A DNA stretch of 64,000 nt, taken from positions 186,001 to 250,000 of the forward strand of contig JAFEAQ010000011.1 of NCBI GenBank assembly GCA_018266295.1. Direction: 5' to 3'. Positions 50,891 through 59,599 of the stretch are shown piece by piece. The notes below the pieces were generated by a model that worked only from the letters and a program-made list of their open reading frames with translations, ran no database searches and was not told the origin of the DNA. The stretch's first letter is position 1; every line of letters starts with the position of its first letter. The position numbers and the translations under genes were made by a program. Source of the stretch: Bdellovibrionales bacterium (GTDB taxonomy: Bacteria; Bdellovibrionota; Bdellovibrionia; Bdellovibrionales; Bdellovibrionaceae).

Positions 50891-51808
50891 TTATTGAAGC
50901 TTTTTGCACTGACGCGCATAACTGCGGTCACATTCAAGAGTGTCATCGCTTTGGCAGGACTCCGCCTGGTCGGTCTTCCACAGAATCGCATTTTGGCATT
51001 CACCGGCGATTTTTCCAACCTCTGCACTTTGCACATAAGAACTGAATCTTTGATTTTCAAATGAATCTGCGATCGGAGTCGGTGTCGGCGCAATCACCTC
51101 TGCCGGAGCCGAAACTGGAGTCGCAACCACTGCAACTTGTGGAGCCGGTGTTGGTGAAGGAGTGGCCACCACGGCCTCCGTCGTTGCCGCGGGCTCCTCC
51201 TCCGCCGTGACCATTTCAACCCCTGAGGTCGACTCATCCCCAGAAAGCACCTGCTGAGCGTCGACTCTTTGCTCTACTGGAGCAATCACTGGCGAATTGA
51301 GAAGCTTTTGAGTTTCAGTAAAGGTCTCAACAAGGTCTGCTGTAAACTTCGCAATATCGGTCACGCCCAAGGACTTCCACTCATCCAAAAGAACCTGCGG
51401 ATCTTCGCCGTACTGAAAGCGATCCATTTCATCTTTGGTCGCCTGAAGAACGCGCATCACGATTTCTTTCTTGTTCTGATAATCAAGTGGAGCTCTTTGC
51501 ACTTGTTCAAAGTAGCGGGCGCCATCCAAAAGCAAAACCATGCGCTCCACAGAACCCTTCACAGAGATCCCGAGTTGCTTGTTCACTTGTGTTTCCGGAA
51601 GAGAGCTTTGATAGAGGTTGTAAACTTCTGCTTGGCTCATCTGCTGAGCCTCGGTGATTTTACCGAACCAACGGAGGCTGCGCGGGAGATCCTTCTGTAA
51701 CACCTGTGAGGCATACTGGTCTGGCGTGTAAGCCAAAGCCACCGCCATAGTCCCCAAAGAAATCATCCAAGCTGCAAGGAAAAGTACCACCCGTTTCATA
51801 GCGCTCAT
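50891..51808 (-). CDS. Exported protein with Pro/Thr/Ala-rich linker, unknown function
   Basis: The product is about 305 residues from ATG 51808; ATG 51799 is also possible, and neither has a good ribosome-binding site. A signal peptide (VVLFLAAWMISLGTMAVALA) is followed by a helical domain (about 30-190). A low-complexity linker of Ala, Pro, Thr and Val comes next (about 190-255), and a short C-terminal part has four Cys (ECQ, SCQ, ECD, QCK). I recognise no family. It stands alone between divergent genes. Confidence 0.7.
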   Translation of the reverse strand: MSAMKRVVLFLAAWMISLGTMAVALAYTPDQYASQVLQKDLPRSLRWFGKITEAQQMSQAEVYNLYQSSLPETQVNKQLGISVKGSVERMVLLLDGARYFEQVQRAPLDYQNKKEIVMRVLQATKDEMDRFQYGEDPQVLLDEWKSLGVTDIAKFTADLVETFTETQKLLNSPVIAPVEQRVDAQQVLSGDESTSGVEMVTAEEEPAATTEAVVATPSPTPAPQVAVVATPVSAPAEVIAPTPTPIADSFENQRFSSYVQSAEVGKIAGECQNAILWKTDQAESCQSDDTLECDRSYARQCKKLQ

Positions 51809-51952
51809 GTATATCACAGAAGCACCGCAATCTCTGTCACTCGAGAGCGCGAATGAAACCTCTTCCCGACTGTCAAAACTATTGACGCCATACAGGCCGC
51901 TTCAAACGCCTAACTATTGTTTTCAGAGCTAAAAACATGCTATCTAGAGGCT

Positions 51953-52606
51953 ATGAAAGTGCTCCGCTGGGTCCTTATTAACTTTGGCGTTCTAATTCTA
52001 TTCCAGGCAACCAAGTATTTCTTGGGCCTGCAATGGGCAATAGGGGTCTCTATGGCTTATGCCATTGGCGAGATCCTTTGGCTGAAAATTCGCAGAAGAA
52101 CCATCTCACCGTTTATGCTCTTTTCCCTTGCCGTAGTTTTACTATTTGGAGTTCTCGATCTGTGGCTCACCAATGACTTCTTTATGAAGCTCGAATCTGC
52201 AGTGATGAATCTCATGATGGCTGGATTATTTGGTTTATCGTTATTCCGCGAGAAAACCATCGTCGAAGAGCTTGCAGAAAATCAGGGCCGTATTACGAAA
52301 GAAAAGACGCCTGACAAAACTTTCTTTTTCCACTTCGTCACTGCTATCTGGTTTTTGTATTACATTCTTCGCGCCTTTGCCTTTACCTGGATGAACTTCG
52401 CAATGGCAGATGGCGAGTCCTTTATTCTCAAGACCTTCCTTGGCACAGCCAGTTTTTATATCTTACTAGCTGCTTCCATAGGACTGAGCCAACAGCTTTG
52501 GAACTTGCTTCTTAAGCTCCGCCTTATGCCATCTACGCGCAAAAATCCAATGACGGAAACTTCCATGCAACGGCCTTGCATCGGAACTCAGAATTTGGAA
52601 TCCTAA
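51953..52606 (+). CDS. Membrane protein, septation protein A-like
   Basis: The start at ATG 51953 follows TAGAGG closely. The 217-residue product has about five to six hydrophobic helices, with IGVSMAYAIGEILWLKIRRR, FFMKLESAVMNLMMAGLFGLSLF and a late LWNLLLKLRLMP. The pattern recalls intracellular septation protein A (YciB) or the related VC0807-like group. The function in this organism is unknown. Confidence 0.6.
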   Translation: MKVLRWVLINFGVLILFQATKYFLGLQWAIGVSMAYAIGEILWLKIRRRTISPFMLFSLAVVLLFGVLDLWLTNDFFMKLESAVMNLMMAGLFGLSLFREKTIVEELAENQGRITKEKTPDKTFFFHFVTAIWFLYYILRAFAFTWMNFAMADGESFILKTFLGTASFYILLAASIGLSQQLWNLLLKLRLMPSTRKNPMTETSMQRPCIGTQNLES

Positions 52607-52726
52607 GTAGGAGCAGACGGGCTCATACGGATACTTTTGAGCCTACGGAGGGGGGAAGGCCGCGCTTGGTTGCTATGAGCACCAGGAGCGAGCGCCCCGC
52701 TGCTATAAATCAGTTTCGCCAAATAA

Positions 52727-52757
52727 AAAAAGCCAAGGTTTCCCTTGGCTTTTCATT
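52727..52757 (-). terminator. Intrinsic terminator of the small secreted-protein gene
   Basis: Stem AGCCAAGG/CCTTGGCT (52731-52750) with a four-base loop. On the minus strand it is followed by seven Ts, so it terminates the gene at 52777-53049. Toward the plus strand the T-run is weaker but may also work for the membrane-protein gene. Confidence 0.9.
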
Positions 52758-52776
52758 TCTATTTTCAAAATTTATC

Positions 52777-53049
52777 TTAGTGCGTGTTGTTTTCGATCAC
52801 AGAAGCTGGAGCACGTGAATTTGGGTTTTCCATTGAACCACTGCGCACAGAATTTGGTGCTGCCACTGTCGTGGAAACATTGGCTTTCACTTTAGCACCC
52901 TTCACACCGCACTTGCCGTCTTTACCTTTTGTGTAACCATCGGCACATTCCTTTGTCGCTTCAGACTTAGCCTTCTTTGAATAGCCAGCCAAAGCAGATC
53001 CAGAGATTGCACAAACAAACGTGAGTAATGCTGTTGCCAATAGTTTCAC
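52777..53049 (-). CDS. Small secreted protein
   Basis: The start is GTG 53049 with AGGAGG five bases upstream. The 90-residue product has a signal peptide (about 1-21, ending ALA) and a Lys/Gly-rich mature part with two Cys (KECADGY and GKCGV), ending in a disordered Ser/Asn/Pro-rich tail. The motif ADGYTKGKDGKCG recalls short calcium-like or EGF-like loops, but no family can be named. It has its own terminator. Confidence 0.7.
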   Translation of the reverse strand: MKLLATALLTFVCAISGSALAGYSKKAKSEATKECADGYTKGKDGKCGVKGAKVKANVSTTVAAPNSVRSGSMENPNSRAPASVIENNTH

Positions 53050-53145
53050 AAATGCCTCCTGAGGTCACATGTCAGTGATTTCAGAATATCATCGAGTTTT
53101 TGAAGGACCTAGGGAAAATCTCAAAATGGGATCTCAGGAACCGAT

Positions 53146-53757
53146 CTAAGGTCTAGCCAGGCGCTTAGCAAAGGCTTTAAGAGCCTCTCCGTACTCGCCG
53201 AGGTCCTTGATAATCGTCTGAGCATGCCATTTAGAGGGCTCAACGAACTGGTTATGCATGGGGCGTACCTGAAGCTCAAACTGCTTCTTTACGCCGTCAG
53301 CCGTGCGTCCGCGCTCATGCACATCGCGCTCAAGGCGGCGGCTAAAACGGAGCTCTTCCGGAGTGTCAAAGAAGACAGCCTCATCCAGCACTGCACGCAC
53401 TTCAAGGGAGTGAAGGATCAAGATGCCGTCCACCAGAATCACTGGTTTTGGCGGGCTCACGAGAACTTCTTTTTTGCGGGAATGGGTCACGAAGTCATAG
53501 ATCGGAACATCGATGGTTGCGCCGGTTTTTAATTGGCGCAGACCTTTTGCCATTAACGGAAAGTCCAAAGAATCCGGGTGATCGAAGTTCACCGAGCCCC
53601 CATCACCATCAAACTTTGCCGATTGATCAATGTAGTAGTTGTCTTGATAGAGGATCATACAATGCTCATCGCCGAGAGTCTTTTGCAGCTCTTTTGCGAA
53701 GTGGGTCTTACCCGAACCACTTCCTCCAGCGACACCAATAATATGAGGCCTCATCAT
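53146..53757 (-). CDS. udk: Uridine kinase
   Basis: The 203-residue P-loop kinase has Walker A GGSGSGKTHFA near residue 10, the nucleoside-binding segment YQDNYYIDQS, DHPDSLDFPLM and the LID-like RRLERDVHERGRTADGV. It phosphorylates uridine and cytidine. It is the last gene of the mmsA-urc1-urc4-upp-udk operon, eight bases after upp. Its role there is probably to feed salvaged nucleosides into the UMP pool shared with uracil breakdown. Confidence 0.94.
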   Translation of the reverse strand: MMRPHIIGVAGGSGSGKTHFAKELQKTLGDEHCMILYQDNYYIDQSAKFDGDGGSVNFDHPDSLDFPLMAKGLRQLKTGATIDVPIYDFVTHSRKKEVLVSPPKPVILVDGILILHSLEVRAVLDEAVFFDTPEELRFSRRLERDVHERGRTADGVKKQFELQVRPMHNQFVEPSKWHAQTIIKDLGEYGEALKAFAKRLARP

Positions 53758-53765
53758 GCAGTCAC

Positions 53766-54398
53766 CTACTTGGTTTGGAATAAACGATCCCCGGCATCGC
53801 CGAGGCCTGGTACTAGATAGCCACTCTCGTTTATCTCATTTTCGATATTTACAGTATAAACTTCGACGTCCGGATGGAAGTATTGAACTTTTTCCAGACC
53901 GGTTTTGCTCGCCAAAATGCTGATCACTTTTACTTTGCCCGCACCATAGTTTTTAAGGCGGTCGATGGCAGCGATGATCGTGTCCGCCGTCGCAATCAAA
54001 GGATCGCAGAGCAGAACCTCACGGCCGGCGATATCCTTAGGCATTTTGAAATAGTACTCCACCGTGTTGTGGATAAACTTATCGCGATAGATACCGATAA
54101 AGCCCGTGCTTGCAAACGGAATCATCGATAGAGCCGCATCGAGCATCCCATTCCCCGCGCGCATGATCGACACCACCACCGGCGGATGAACGATTCTCTC
54201 TACTGTTGTCTTCGCAATCGGTGTCTCGACAGAGATTTGCTCCAGCTGTGTCCAATCCTTCATCGCTTCATACACGAGGATTTTTGAAATCTCTTTCACG
54301 ATCTCGCGGAAATCCTGAGAGTACGTGTTTTTATCACGGAGGTATCCGAGTTTATGTTTCAAAAGCGGGTTTGTAATAACTTTGATATTTTTATTCAT
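53766..54398 (-). CDS. upp: Uracil phosphoribosyltransferase
   Basis: The 210-residue type I PRTase has VVSIMRAGNGMLDAAL and the uracil-binding C-terminus GYLVPGLGDAGDRLF. The PRPP loop reads DPLIATADTI, where the usual two glycines (ATGGT) are Ala-Asp, a change worth noting. It makes UMP from uracil and PRPP. In the yeast URC pathway a uracil phosphoribosyltransferase (Urc6) carries out the first step of uracil breakdown, which matches this operon. Confidence 0.92.
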   Translation of the reverse strand: MNKNIKVITNPLLKHKLGYLRDKNTYSQDFREIVKEISKILVYEAMKDWTQLEQISVETPIAKTTVERIVHPPVVVSIMRAGNGMLDAALSMIPFASTGFIGIYRDKFIHNTVEYYFKMPKDIAGREVLLCDPLIATADTIIAAIDRLKNYGAGKVKVISILASKTGLEKVQYFHPDVEVYTVNIENEINESGYLVPGLGDAGDRLFQTK

Positions 54399-54425
54399 AA
54401 GTAATTCTCTTTTTCTACTTCAGTT

Positions 54426-55637
54426 CTAGAAAACCGTTCCATCGCTATCAATTTTCAAAGGCGGCGACGAGTCCGCGCGCAAAGCCTTCGCCGCTTTACG
54501 GCCGGCCCACCAAGTGCCACCTTCCAAAACTTTCGCGAGAGGAAATTCCGACGCTGACTTGCCTAATTTCTTCTGAACTTCCGCACCGATGCGGTCGAGC
54601 AATGAAATTGTCAACCCCCGCCATTCAATAATGAGTTCCGAATCAGGGCGATGGCTCAACGCCGCCATTCCTGGGTCTCGCAAAGTGATCAAACCACGAT
54701 CCAGTAACAATCCGCCATTACGGTACTCTGCAAGTCCTGTCAGTTTTTCAACATCGGCGATCTCAAAACCAGCCTCAGCAATCGGTTCCATCAGAGAATA
54801 AGTCATCCACTGCGAAAGCTTGTGGAAAGCTGCAAGGCCCCCTGGTACTTTCGAGTAATTCCAAATATCGCCCAAGTTCACACCAGCCACGCGCACGCGC
54901 CCTGGCCAGATTTCACCAAGGCCATCGAGCACCGCACGCAAAACCTGCGGCCCTGTCAGTTTTTTGCCGTGACGTTTTTGCAAGTAATCAATGATGCTGC
55001 CAGGTCGACCTCCCGGGAAAATATCTTTCTTCGCTTCAATGGTTTTTCCCAAATTGCGCAGCAAAGACAAACGTCCCTCCACACCGATCAGCGGATTTTC
55101 TGCTGTGACTTGGAACGCACTAGAAAGCTTTTCAGCTGTGAGGTTTTGCAAACCCTTCGCCGTTGCACGCAGTGGATGAGCGTTGTCATCCGAAAGCGCT
55201 CCCTCCATGAAAAGATAAAAACTCGCAACGCCTAAGCCCTCAGAACGGCCAAAGCTTTTGCCGGTGCTCTTTTCTTTATAAGACCAAACATTGCCAGCAC
55301 CCGCATCCAACAAAACCGAAGTGATCACAAGATCCAGTTTCGTGCGTGCTTTTTCCATCGCATCCATACCGGACATTTTAGCTTCTAAAGCCTGTACACG
55401 GTCCACGCCGCCGACACGGAAGTGCCCCCAGCGGGAGTGAAACGGAATATTCAATGTTGGATAATTTTCGCGAATCACTTCCACAACGTAATCTACCACC
55501 GGAGTTAATTTCTCGGGGTGGTAATTGAAGTGTGTCTCGCCTTTTTGCGTGAGTTCTAAAATCTTCTCGGCACTTTGGCGAATCGCCACAGGTGACAAAA
55601 GAAAATCCAGATCTTTTTCAGTATAAGAATTATTCAT
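54426..55637 (-). CDS. URC4/urg3 (DUF1688) uracil catabolism protein
   Basis: The 403-residue protein matches the DUF1688 family: LSPVAIRQSAEKILEL at the start, IPFHSRWGHFRVGGVDRV, LDAGAGNVWSYKE, GRPGSIIDYL and GGLLLDRGLITLRDP. URC4 is required for growth on uracil as nitrogen source in yeast Lachancea kluyveri; its chemistry is not settled. The start overlaps the urc1 stop (ATGAATAA). Confidence 0.88.
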   Translation of the reverse strand: MNNSYTEKDLDFLLSPVAIRQSAEKILELTQKGETHFNYHPEKLTPVVDYVVEVIRENYPTLNIPFHSRWGHFRVGGVDRVQALEAKMSGMDAMEKARTKLDLVITSVLLDAGAGNVWSYKEKSTGKSFGRSEGLGVASFYLFMEGALSDDNAHPLRATAKGLQNLTAEKLSSAFQVTAENPLIGVEGRLSLLRNLGKTIEAKKDIFPGGRPGSIIDYLQKRHGKKLTGPQVLRAVLDGLGEIWPGRVRVAGVNLGDIWNYSKVPGGLAAFHKLSQWMTYSLMEPIAEAGFEIADVEKLTGLAEYRNGGLLLDRGLITLRDPGMAALSHRPDSELIIEWRGLTISLLDRIGAEVQKKLGKSASEFPLAKVLEGGTWWAGRKAAKALRADSSPPLKIDSDGTVF

Positions 55638-56886
55638 CGATCGGTCTTCCTTTCACTTTATCGAGCTGCTCGGCACTTTTCTTTTCGCCAGGATTGAAAT
55701 AACCCGCGGCTTTCTTCGCTTCGATTTCAACTTGTGCGTCGGCCGGGATCAGTTCCGCTGGAATTGAAATACGGTTCACGACTTCAATACCGCTCTTCAC
55801 GATGGCATCGTATTTCATATTCGACATCGAATGCAGGTTATGGATCTTCGTAATACCGAAGAAATGGAGGATATCCGGCATAAGCTCTTGGAAACGAGCA
55901 TCTTCAACCCCCGCCACACACTCCGTGCGGTGGAAATAAGTTGCGGCAGAGTCCCCGCCTTTTTGGCGCTTACGAGCGTTGTAAACCAAGAACTTCGTTA
56001 CTTCGCCAAGCGCGCGGCCCTCTTTACGGTAGTAAGCGATAAAACCAACGCCCCCACGCTGAGCCGTTCTAGCCGCATCTTCAATACCGTAAATCAAGTA
56101 AGGACGGCATGTGCAGATGTCAGAACCAAACACGTCAGAACCATTACACTCATCATGCACGCGGCAAGTAAGTTCAACATCTGGCTTTGATAGATCGTGC
56201 AAGTCACCAAAAATATAAACCGTCGTGCTGCCAATAGGTGGAAGCATCACTTTGATATCCGGACGAGTCACAAGCTCAGGGAACATCCCTCCGGTTTCTT
56301 GGAATAAGATCTTACGAAGCTCCCCTTCATCAACACCGAGACGTTTCGCAATCCCCGGCAAGTACCATACAGGCTCCAGCGCCACTTTCGTAACACGGAT
56401 ATCGCGGTTTTCTTTGATGATCTTCCCATCAATGTGCAGACGGCCGGCATCGATCGCATCGTGAATTTCAGGAATCTGCAAATGCGCCTGAGTCACTGCG
56501 ATCGTCGGACGAACATCGTAGCCTTCGTCGTAGAATTTTTTAAAGTGAATTGGAACGTCCAAGCCCCATGGATCGATCGAAACCATTTTATCTGGATCAG
56601 ACCATGATGGGAATGGACCGACTTTCACCGGGCTTTCCGTATTATTCAAATCCGGCTTATGACGAGTGGAGTACTTACCTTGAGCAATCGAAAGTGCGCG
56701 ATAAACCGCGTAGCTTCCACTGTGCGTGCCGATGGCGTTGCGTTTTTTCGTGTCCGTCAAAGAACCGATGATCGGTCCACGCTCTGTAGGATTTTTTGCG
56801 CCCCAATGAATTGGCAAACTGTCTTTGAAAACATGTTGCGAATGCGACGTCAGAATAACATGTGCTGATCTTTTCATCTCGCTCAT
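55630..56886 (-). CDS. GTP cyclohydrolase II-like uracil catabolism protein URC1
   Basis: I place the start at ATG 56886, with AAGAGG eight bases before it. The 418-residue product has the cyclohydrolase II domain with the zinc site CRVHDECNGSDVFGSDICTC and the segment GVGFIAYYRKEGRALGEV. An extra N-terminal region of about 200 residues is what separates URC1 from RibA. URC1 acts on the UMP- or uridine-derived ring in the URC pathway. Context (urc4, upp, mmsA) supports this role against riboflavin synthesis. Confidence 0.88.
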   Translation of the reverse strand: MSEMKRSAHVILTSHSQHVFKDSLPIHWGAKNPTERGPIIGSLTDTKKRNAIGTHSGSYAVYRALSIAQGKYSTRHKPDLNNTESPVKVGPFPSWSDPDKMVSIDPWGLDVPIHFKKFYDEGYDVRPTIAVTQAHLQIPEIHDAIDAGRLHIDGKIIKENRDIRVTKVALEPVWYLPGIAKRLGVDEGELRKILFQETGGMFPELVTRPDIKVMLPPIGSTTVYIFGDLHDLSKPDVELTCRVHDECNGSDVFGSDICTCRPYLIYGIEDAARTAQRGGVGFIAYYRKEGRALGEVTKFLVYNARKRQKGGDSAATYFHRTECVAGVEDARFQELMPDILHFFGITKIHNLHSMSNMKYDAIVKSGIEVVNRISIPAELIPADAQVEIEAKKAAGYFNPGEKKSAEQLDKVKGRPIDE

Positions 56887-56897
56887 AAGTGAACCTC

Positions 56898-58373
56898 TTA
56901 CGACATCCAGTTGTTGTCGTCTTGTTTTTCCCATTTAACTGTGACTTTTTTAATATTGCTCCAGAAATCCAAAGAGTGGTGGCCGGTGATATCACCGTGA
57001 CCAAACTTGGAGGCGTTCACGCCGCCGAACGAGAACGGCTCGCGCGGCACTGGAACGCCGACGTTCACGCCGACCATTCCTGTGGATGCCATACGAATGA
57101 CCTTCTCAGCGAGATTTCCGCTGGAAGTAAATACCGAGCAGGCATTGCCGTACTCGACACTGTTTTCGATTTCCATGGCGTGTGAAATGTCTTTGCAACG
57201 AACGATGCTGAGAACCGGACCAAAAAGTTCCAGCGTCGCAGCCTCACTGCCCGGAGTGACATTGTCGATCACTGTGGGACCGATCCAGTTCCCGCCTTCG
57301 AGTCCCGCCGGCGCTTTCGCCTTGCGGCCGTCCACCAGAATTTTAGCGCCGTTCTTCTCGGCATTGCCGATGGCTTTAGTTAAGAACTCCACTTGAGACT
57401 TGGTGATGATGGCACCCATGTCTTCGCCCAAAACCAAAGACTGCGCCCGTTCAACGATTTTTGCGATGTGTTTATCAACGTCACCGACAGCGAGCAAAAC
57501 GGCTGCGGCCATACAACGCTGACCCGCGCAGCCCGTGAAGGAGTCGCTGATCCCCATACCAGAAAGTTCCGGATTCGCATCCGGCAAAAGAACGATGTGA
57601 TTTTTTGCGCCTCCCAAAGCCAGCACGCGCTTGCCTTGGCGAGTCCCCCGTTCATAAACAGCCTTTGCCACCGGAGTCGAGCCGACGAAGCCGATCGCCT
57701 TGACGTCTTTGTGATCAATGATGGCTTCCACAGTTTCGCGGCCGCCTTGCAGAACTTGGAACAAACCATCCGGCAAACCAGCTTCTTTCAAAGCCGCCGC
57801 AATTCGCATAGACGTGAGAGGAGTTTTTTCAGACGGCTTCCAGATGTAAGCATTTCCCAAAGTCAACGCGATCGGAATCGTCCACATCGGCACCATCGCC
57901 GGGAAGTTGAACGGCGTGATATTCGCAATCACACCAAGAGGCTCACGGCGGTATTCACAGGAAACCCCGCGAGAGACTTCGACTTTGCCACCGAGATCCA
58001 TGTTCTGAAGTGCAATCGCAAACTCCAAAACTTCGATCCCCTTCATCAGGCCGGCTTTGCCTTCAGCAAAACTTTTTCCAGACTCAGAACTTTTTAAGTG
58101 AGAGATTTCATCAAGATCGCGCAGCAAAATTTGGCGGAAGTTGAACATCACTTTCGTGCGTTCTTTGAGTGGCACGTTCGCCCACTCTGCTTGGGCTTTT
58201 TTGGCGGCTTTTGCGGCCGTATCAACTTCAGCTGCTGTGGTTGCATTCATCTCGCCAATGACTTTGCCGTTGTAGGGGCTCAGAACCGTCATCGCGGTGC
58301 CCGATGCTTTTTGGAATTTCCCATTCACGAAGTTTTCAACTTGAATTGGTGTCCCTGGAATCTTCACGCTCAT
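56898..58373 (-). CDS. mmsA: (Methyl)malonate-semialdehyde dehydrogenase, CoA-acylating
   Basis: The 491-residue aldehyde dehydrogenase has FVNGKFQKASGTAMTVLSPYNGKVIGEM, the NAD-site GFVGSTPVAKAVYERG and the catalytic Cys in FTGCAGQRCMA, all typical of MmsA. The enzyme turns malonate or methylmalonate semialdehyde into acetyl- or propionyl-CoA. As first gene of the uracil operon it would dispose of the malonate semialdehyde left from the pyrimidine ring. It can also act in valine or inositol breakdown. Confidence 0.92.
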   Translation of the reverse strand: MSVKIPGTPIQVENFVNGKFQKASGTAMTVLSPYNGKVIGEMNATTAAEVDTAAKAAKKAQAEWANVPLKERTKVMFNFRQILLRDLDEISHLKSSESGKSFAEGKAGLMKGIEVLEFAIALQNMDLGGKVEVSRGVSCEYRREPLGVIANITPFNFPAMVPMWTIPIALTLGNAYIWKPSEKTPLTSMRIAAALKEAGLPDGLFQVLQGGRETVEAIIDHKDVKAIGFVGSTPVAKAVYERGTRQGKRVLALGGAKNHIVLLPDANPELSGMGISDSFTGCAGQRCMAAAVLLAVGDVDKHIAKIVERAQSLVLGEDMGAIITKSQVEFLTKAIGNAEKNGAKILVDGRKAKAPAGLEGGNWIGPTVIDNVTPGSEAATLELFGPVLSIVRCKDISHAMEIENSVEYGNACSVFTSSGNLAEKVIRMASTGMVGVNVGVPVPREPFSFGGVNASKFGHGDITGHHSLDFWSNIKKVTVKWEKQDDNNWMS

Positions 58374-58696
58374 ACGAACCTCTTTGCTTTCACGAAGGAA
58401 AACAAAAAGTGTATTTATACTGCTTCATATTTGCCAACGAAAAAGAGCAATTATACTATTACGTAACACTCCCTGACGTGACGCCACAAAATAACTAAAT
58501 GTTCGTTACTTCTCCCATAGTTTTTTCAAGCAGTTCAAGGCCCTTGTAGTCGTTCTTAACGATGGTGTTAGCATGGATAACGACCGCATTCATGAGCTCG
58601 CTTTCTCTTGCTCCTCAATCCAGGCGTTATAGGACGCGCGACTGATCTTGCAAGACTGAACGCCAAACTTGGCAGAGGCCTTTTCCTTCGTTTCAT
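58374..58696. other. Region between mmsA and the trypsin-like gene, with possible gene remnants
   Basis: The left part holds the mmsA promoter. At 58495-58690 on the minus strand, two short frames overlap by four bases (ATGA at 58590-58593). The first has no start codon and encodes about 40 residues of protein-like sequence (KFGVQSCKISRASYNAW). The second runs 32 codons to 58495. They look like the eroded end of a two-gene cassette, possibly an insertion sequence. Neither is supported as a working gene. Confidence 0.4.
58408..58437 (-). promoter_or_regulatory. Promoter of the uracil catabolism operon
   Basis: On the minus strand -35 TTGGCA (58432-58437) and -10 TACACT (58408-58413) are separated by 18 bp. 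A second TATAAT lies at about 58452-58457, preceded by an 8-bp palindrome TTACGTAA (58459-58466) that could be a regulator half-site pair. Confidence 0.5.
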
Positions 58697-59506
58697 CTAC
58701 TTGCTGAACTCTTGAACCGTGGCTTTAATCCAATCAGTGTAAGCATTCACCTTGGTGTAAATGCCGTACTCTTCGCAATTATCACTCCCGCGGCTAGTAA
58801 CACCGGCGACGACGTACTTTTCACCCAAGCGCAAGAACACGGGTCCGCCGGAGTCCCCTTCGCATGTACCGGTATTCACCTCATTGGTAGCAAACTCGGA
58901 GCGACCATAGTAAGGCTCATCGATCACCACATGGGTTTTACGAAGTGGCCCAAGGCCCGATTTTTTCTTCATATTGGTAAAGCCATAGCCATAGGGAATA
59001 ACCACCGTGCCCTTATCAAGCTCTGGCGGGTGAATGCTCGGCGCTTCGAACAACTCAGCCGGTACGTACCCTTCCGGAGTGCCGCCATCAAACTTCACGA
59101 TCATGAGATCCAAAGCGTCGGTTTCCACTGTGAAGTTATTATCTTTATCAACCTTAAAACCATCGGGTCTCTTTGTCGCGGTAATCAAATGGCGACGTAA
59201 CTTAGGAACATTCTTATCGGTGCCATCAATACTGAAGCCAACATAGAGCTTGCCATCGCCAGCTTGCATACAGTGCCCCGCCGTTAAAACGATGTCCTTC
59301 GCAATCAGAGTTCCCGTGCAAAAAGCAACCTTGCCGTCAGTAAGCATCACGATACTTTTCGCGAGAGGGTCGTCTTGCTTCACGTCGATGCCATTGACAA
59401 TCCCCTGCCCTTCGCTCGTTGACAGAACGTTCGAGGTGTTTTTAGGGCTGCATTGAACTAATAGGAATGAACAAAGGATCGCAAAAGATGCTAGGAATGA
59501 TTTCAT
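58697..59506 (-). CDS. Secreted trypsin-like serine protease (S1)
   Basis: The start at ATG 59506 is better than the in-frame TTG upstream. The 269-residue product has a signal ending LLVQC, probably a lipoprotein signal with an unusual Gln before the Cys. The S1 domain has His in LTAGHC, Asp in ALDLMIVKF and Ser in CEGDSGGPV. IVNGIDVKQDD is a classic chain start after activation. Such proteases are numerous in predatory bacteria and probably degrade prey protein. Confidence 0.92.
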   Translation of the reverse strand: MKSFLASFAILCSFLLVQCSPKNTSNVLSTSEGQGIVNGIDVKQDDPLAKSIVMLTDGKVAFCTGTLIAKDIVLTAGHCMQAGDGKLYVGFSIDGTDKNVPKLRRHLITATKRPDGFKVDKDNNFTVETDALDLMIVKFDGGTPEGYVPAELFEAPSIHPPELDKGTVVIPYGYGFTNMKKKSGLGPLRKTHVVIDEPYYGRSEFATNEVNTGTCEGDSGGPVFLRLGEKYVVAGVTSRGSDNCEEYGIYTKVNAYTDWIKATVQEFSK

Positions 59507-59520
59507 CGGCTCTCTCAAAG

Positions 59521-59555
59521 GGTTTAGAATTTCGTTAGGAACGAGGTTCTAAACC
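59521..59555. repeat. 35-base hairpin just upstream of the trypsin-like gene
   Basis: Outer arms GGTTTAGAA/TTCTAAACC (9 bp, perfect) and inner arms TCGTT/AACGA (5 bp) close on AGG. It lies 15 bases before the protease start on the transcribed strand, with no T-run. It may control translation or mRNA stability, or bind a regulator. Confidence 0.6.
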
Positions 59556-59599
59556 ACCTTGAGCGAGAGGACCACGGGATTTTGTAAACTCGGTAAACT

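Noticed and set aside
52607-52720. GC-rich stretch after the septation-like gene, considered as a tRNA, riboswitch or small RNA
   Set aside because: No acceptor/T-arm pattern and no c-di-GMP riboswitch core could be found; only a six-pair GGCTCA/TGAGCC hairpin.
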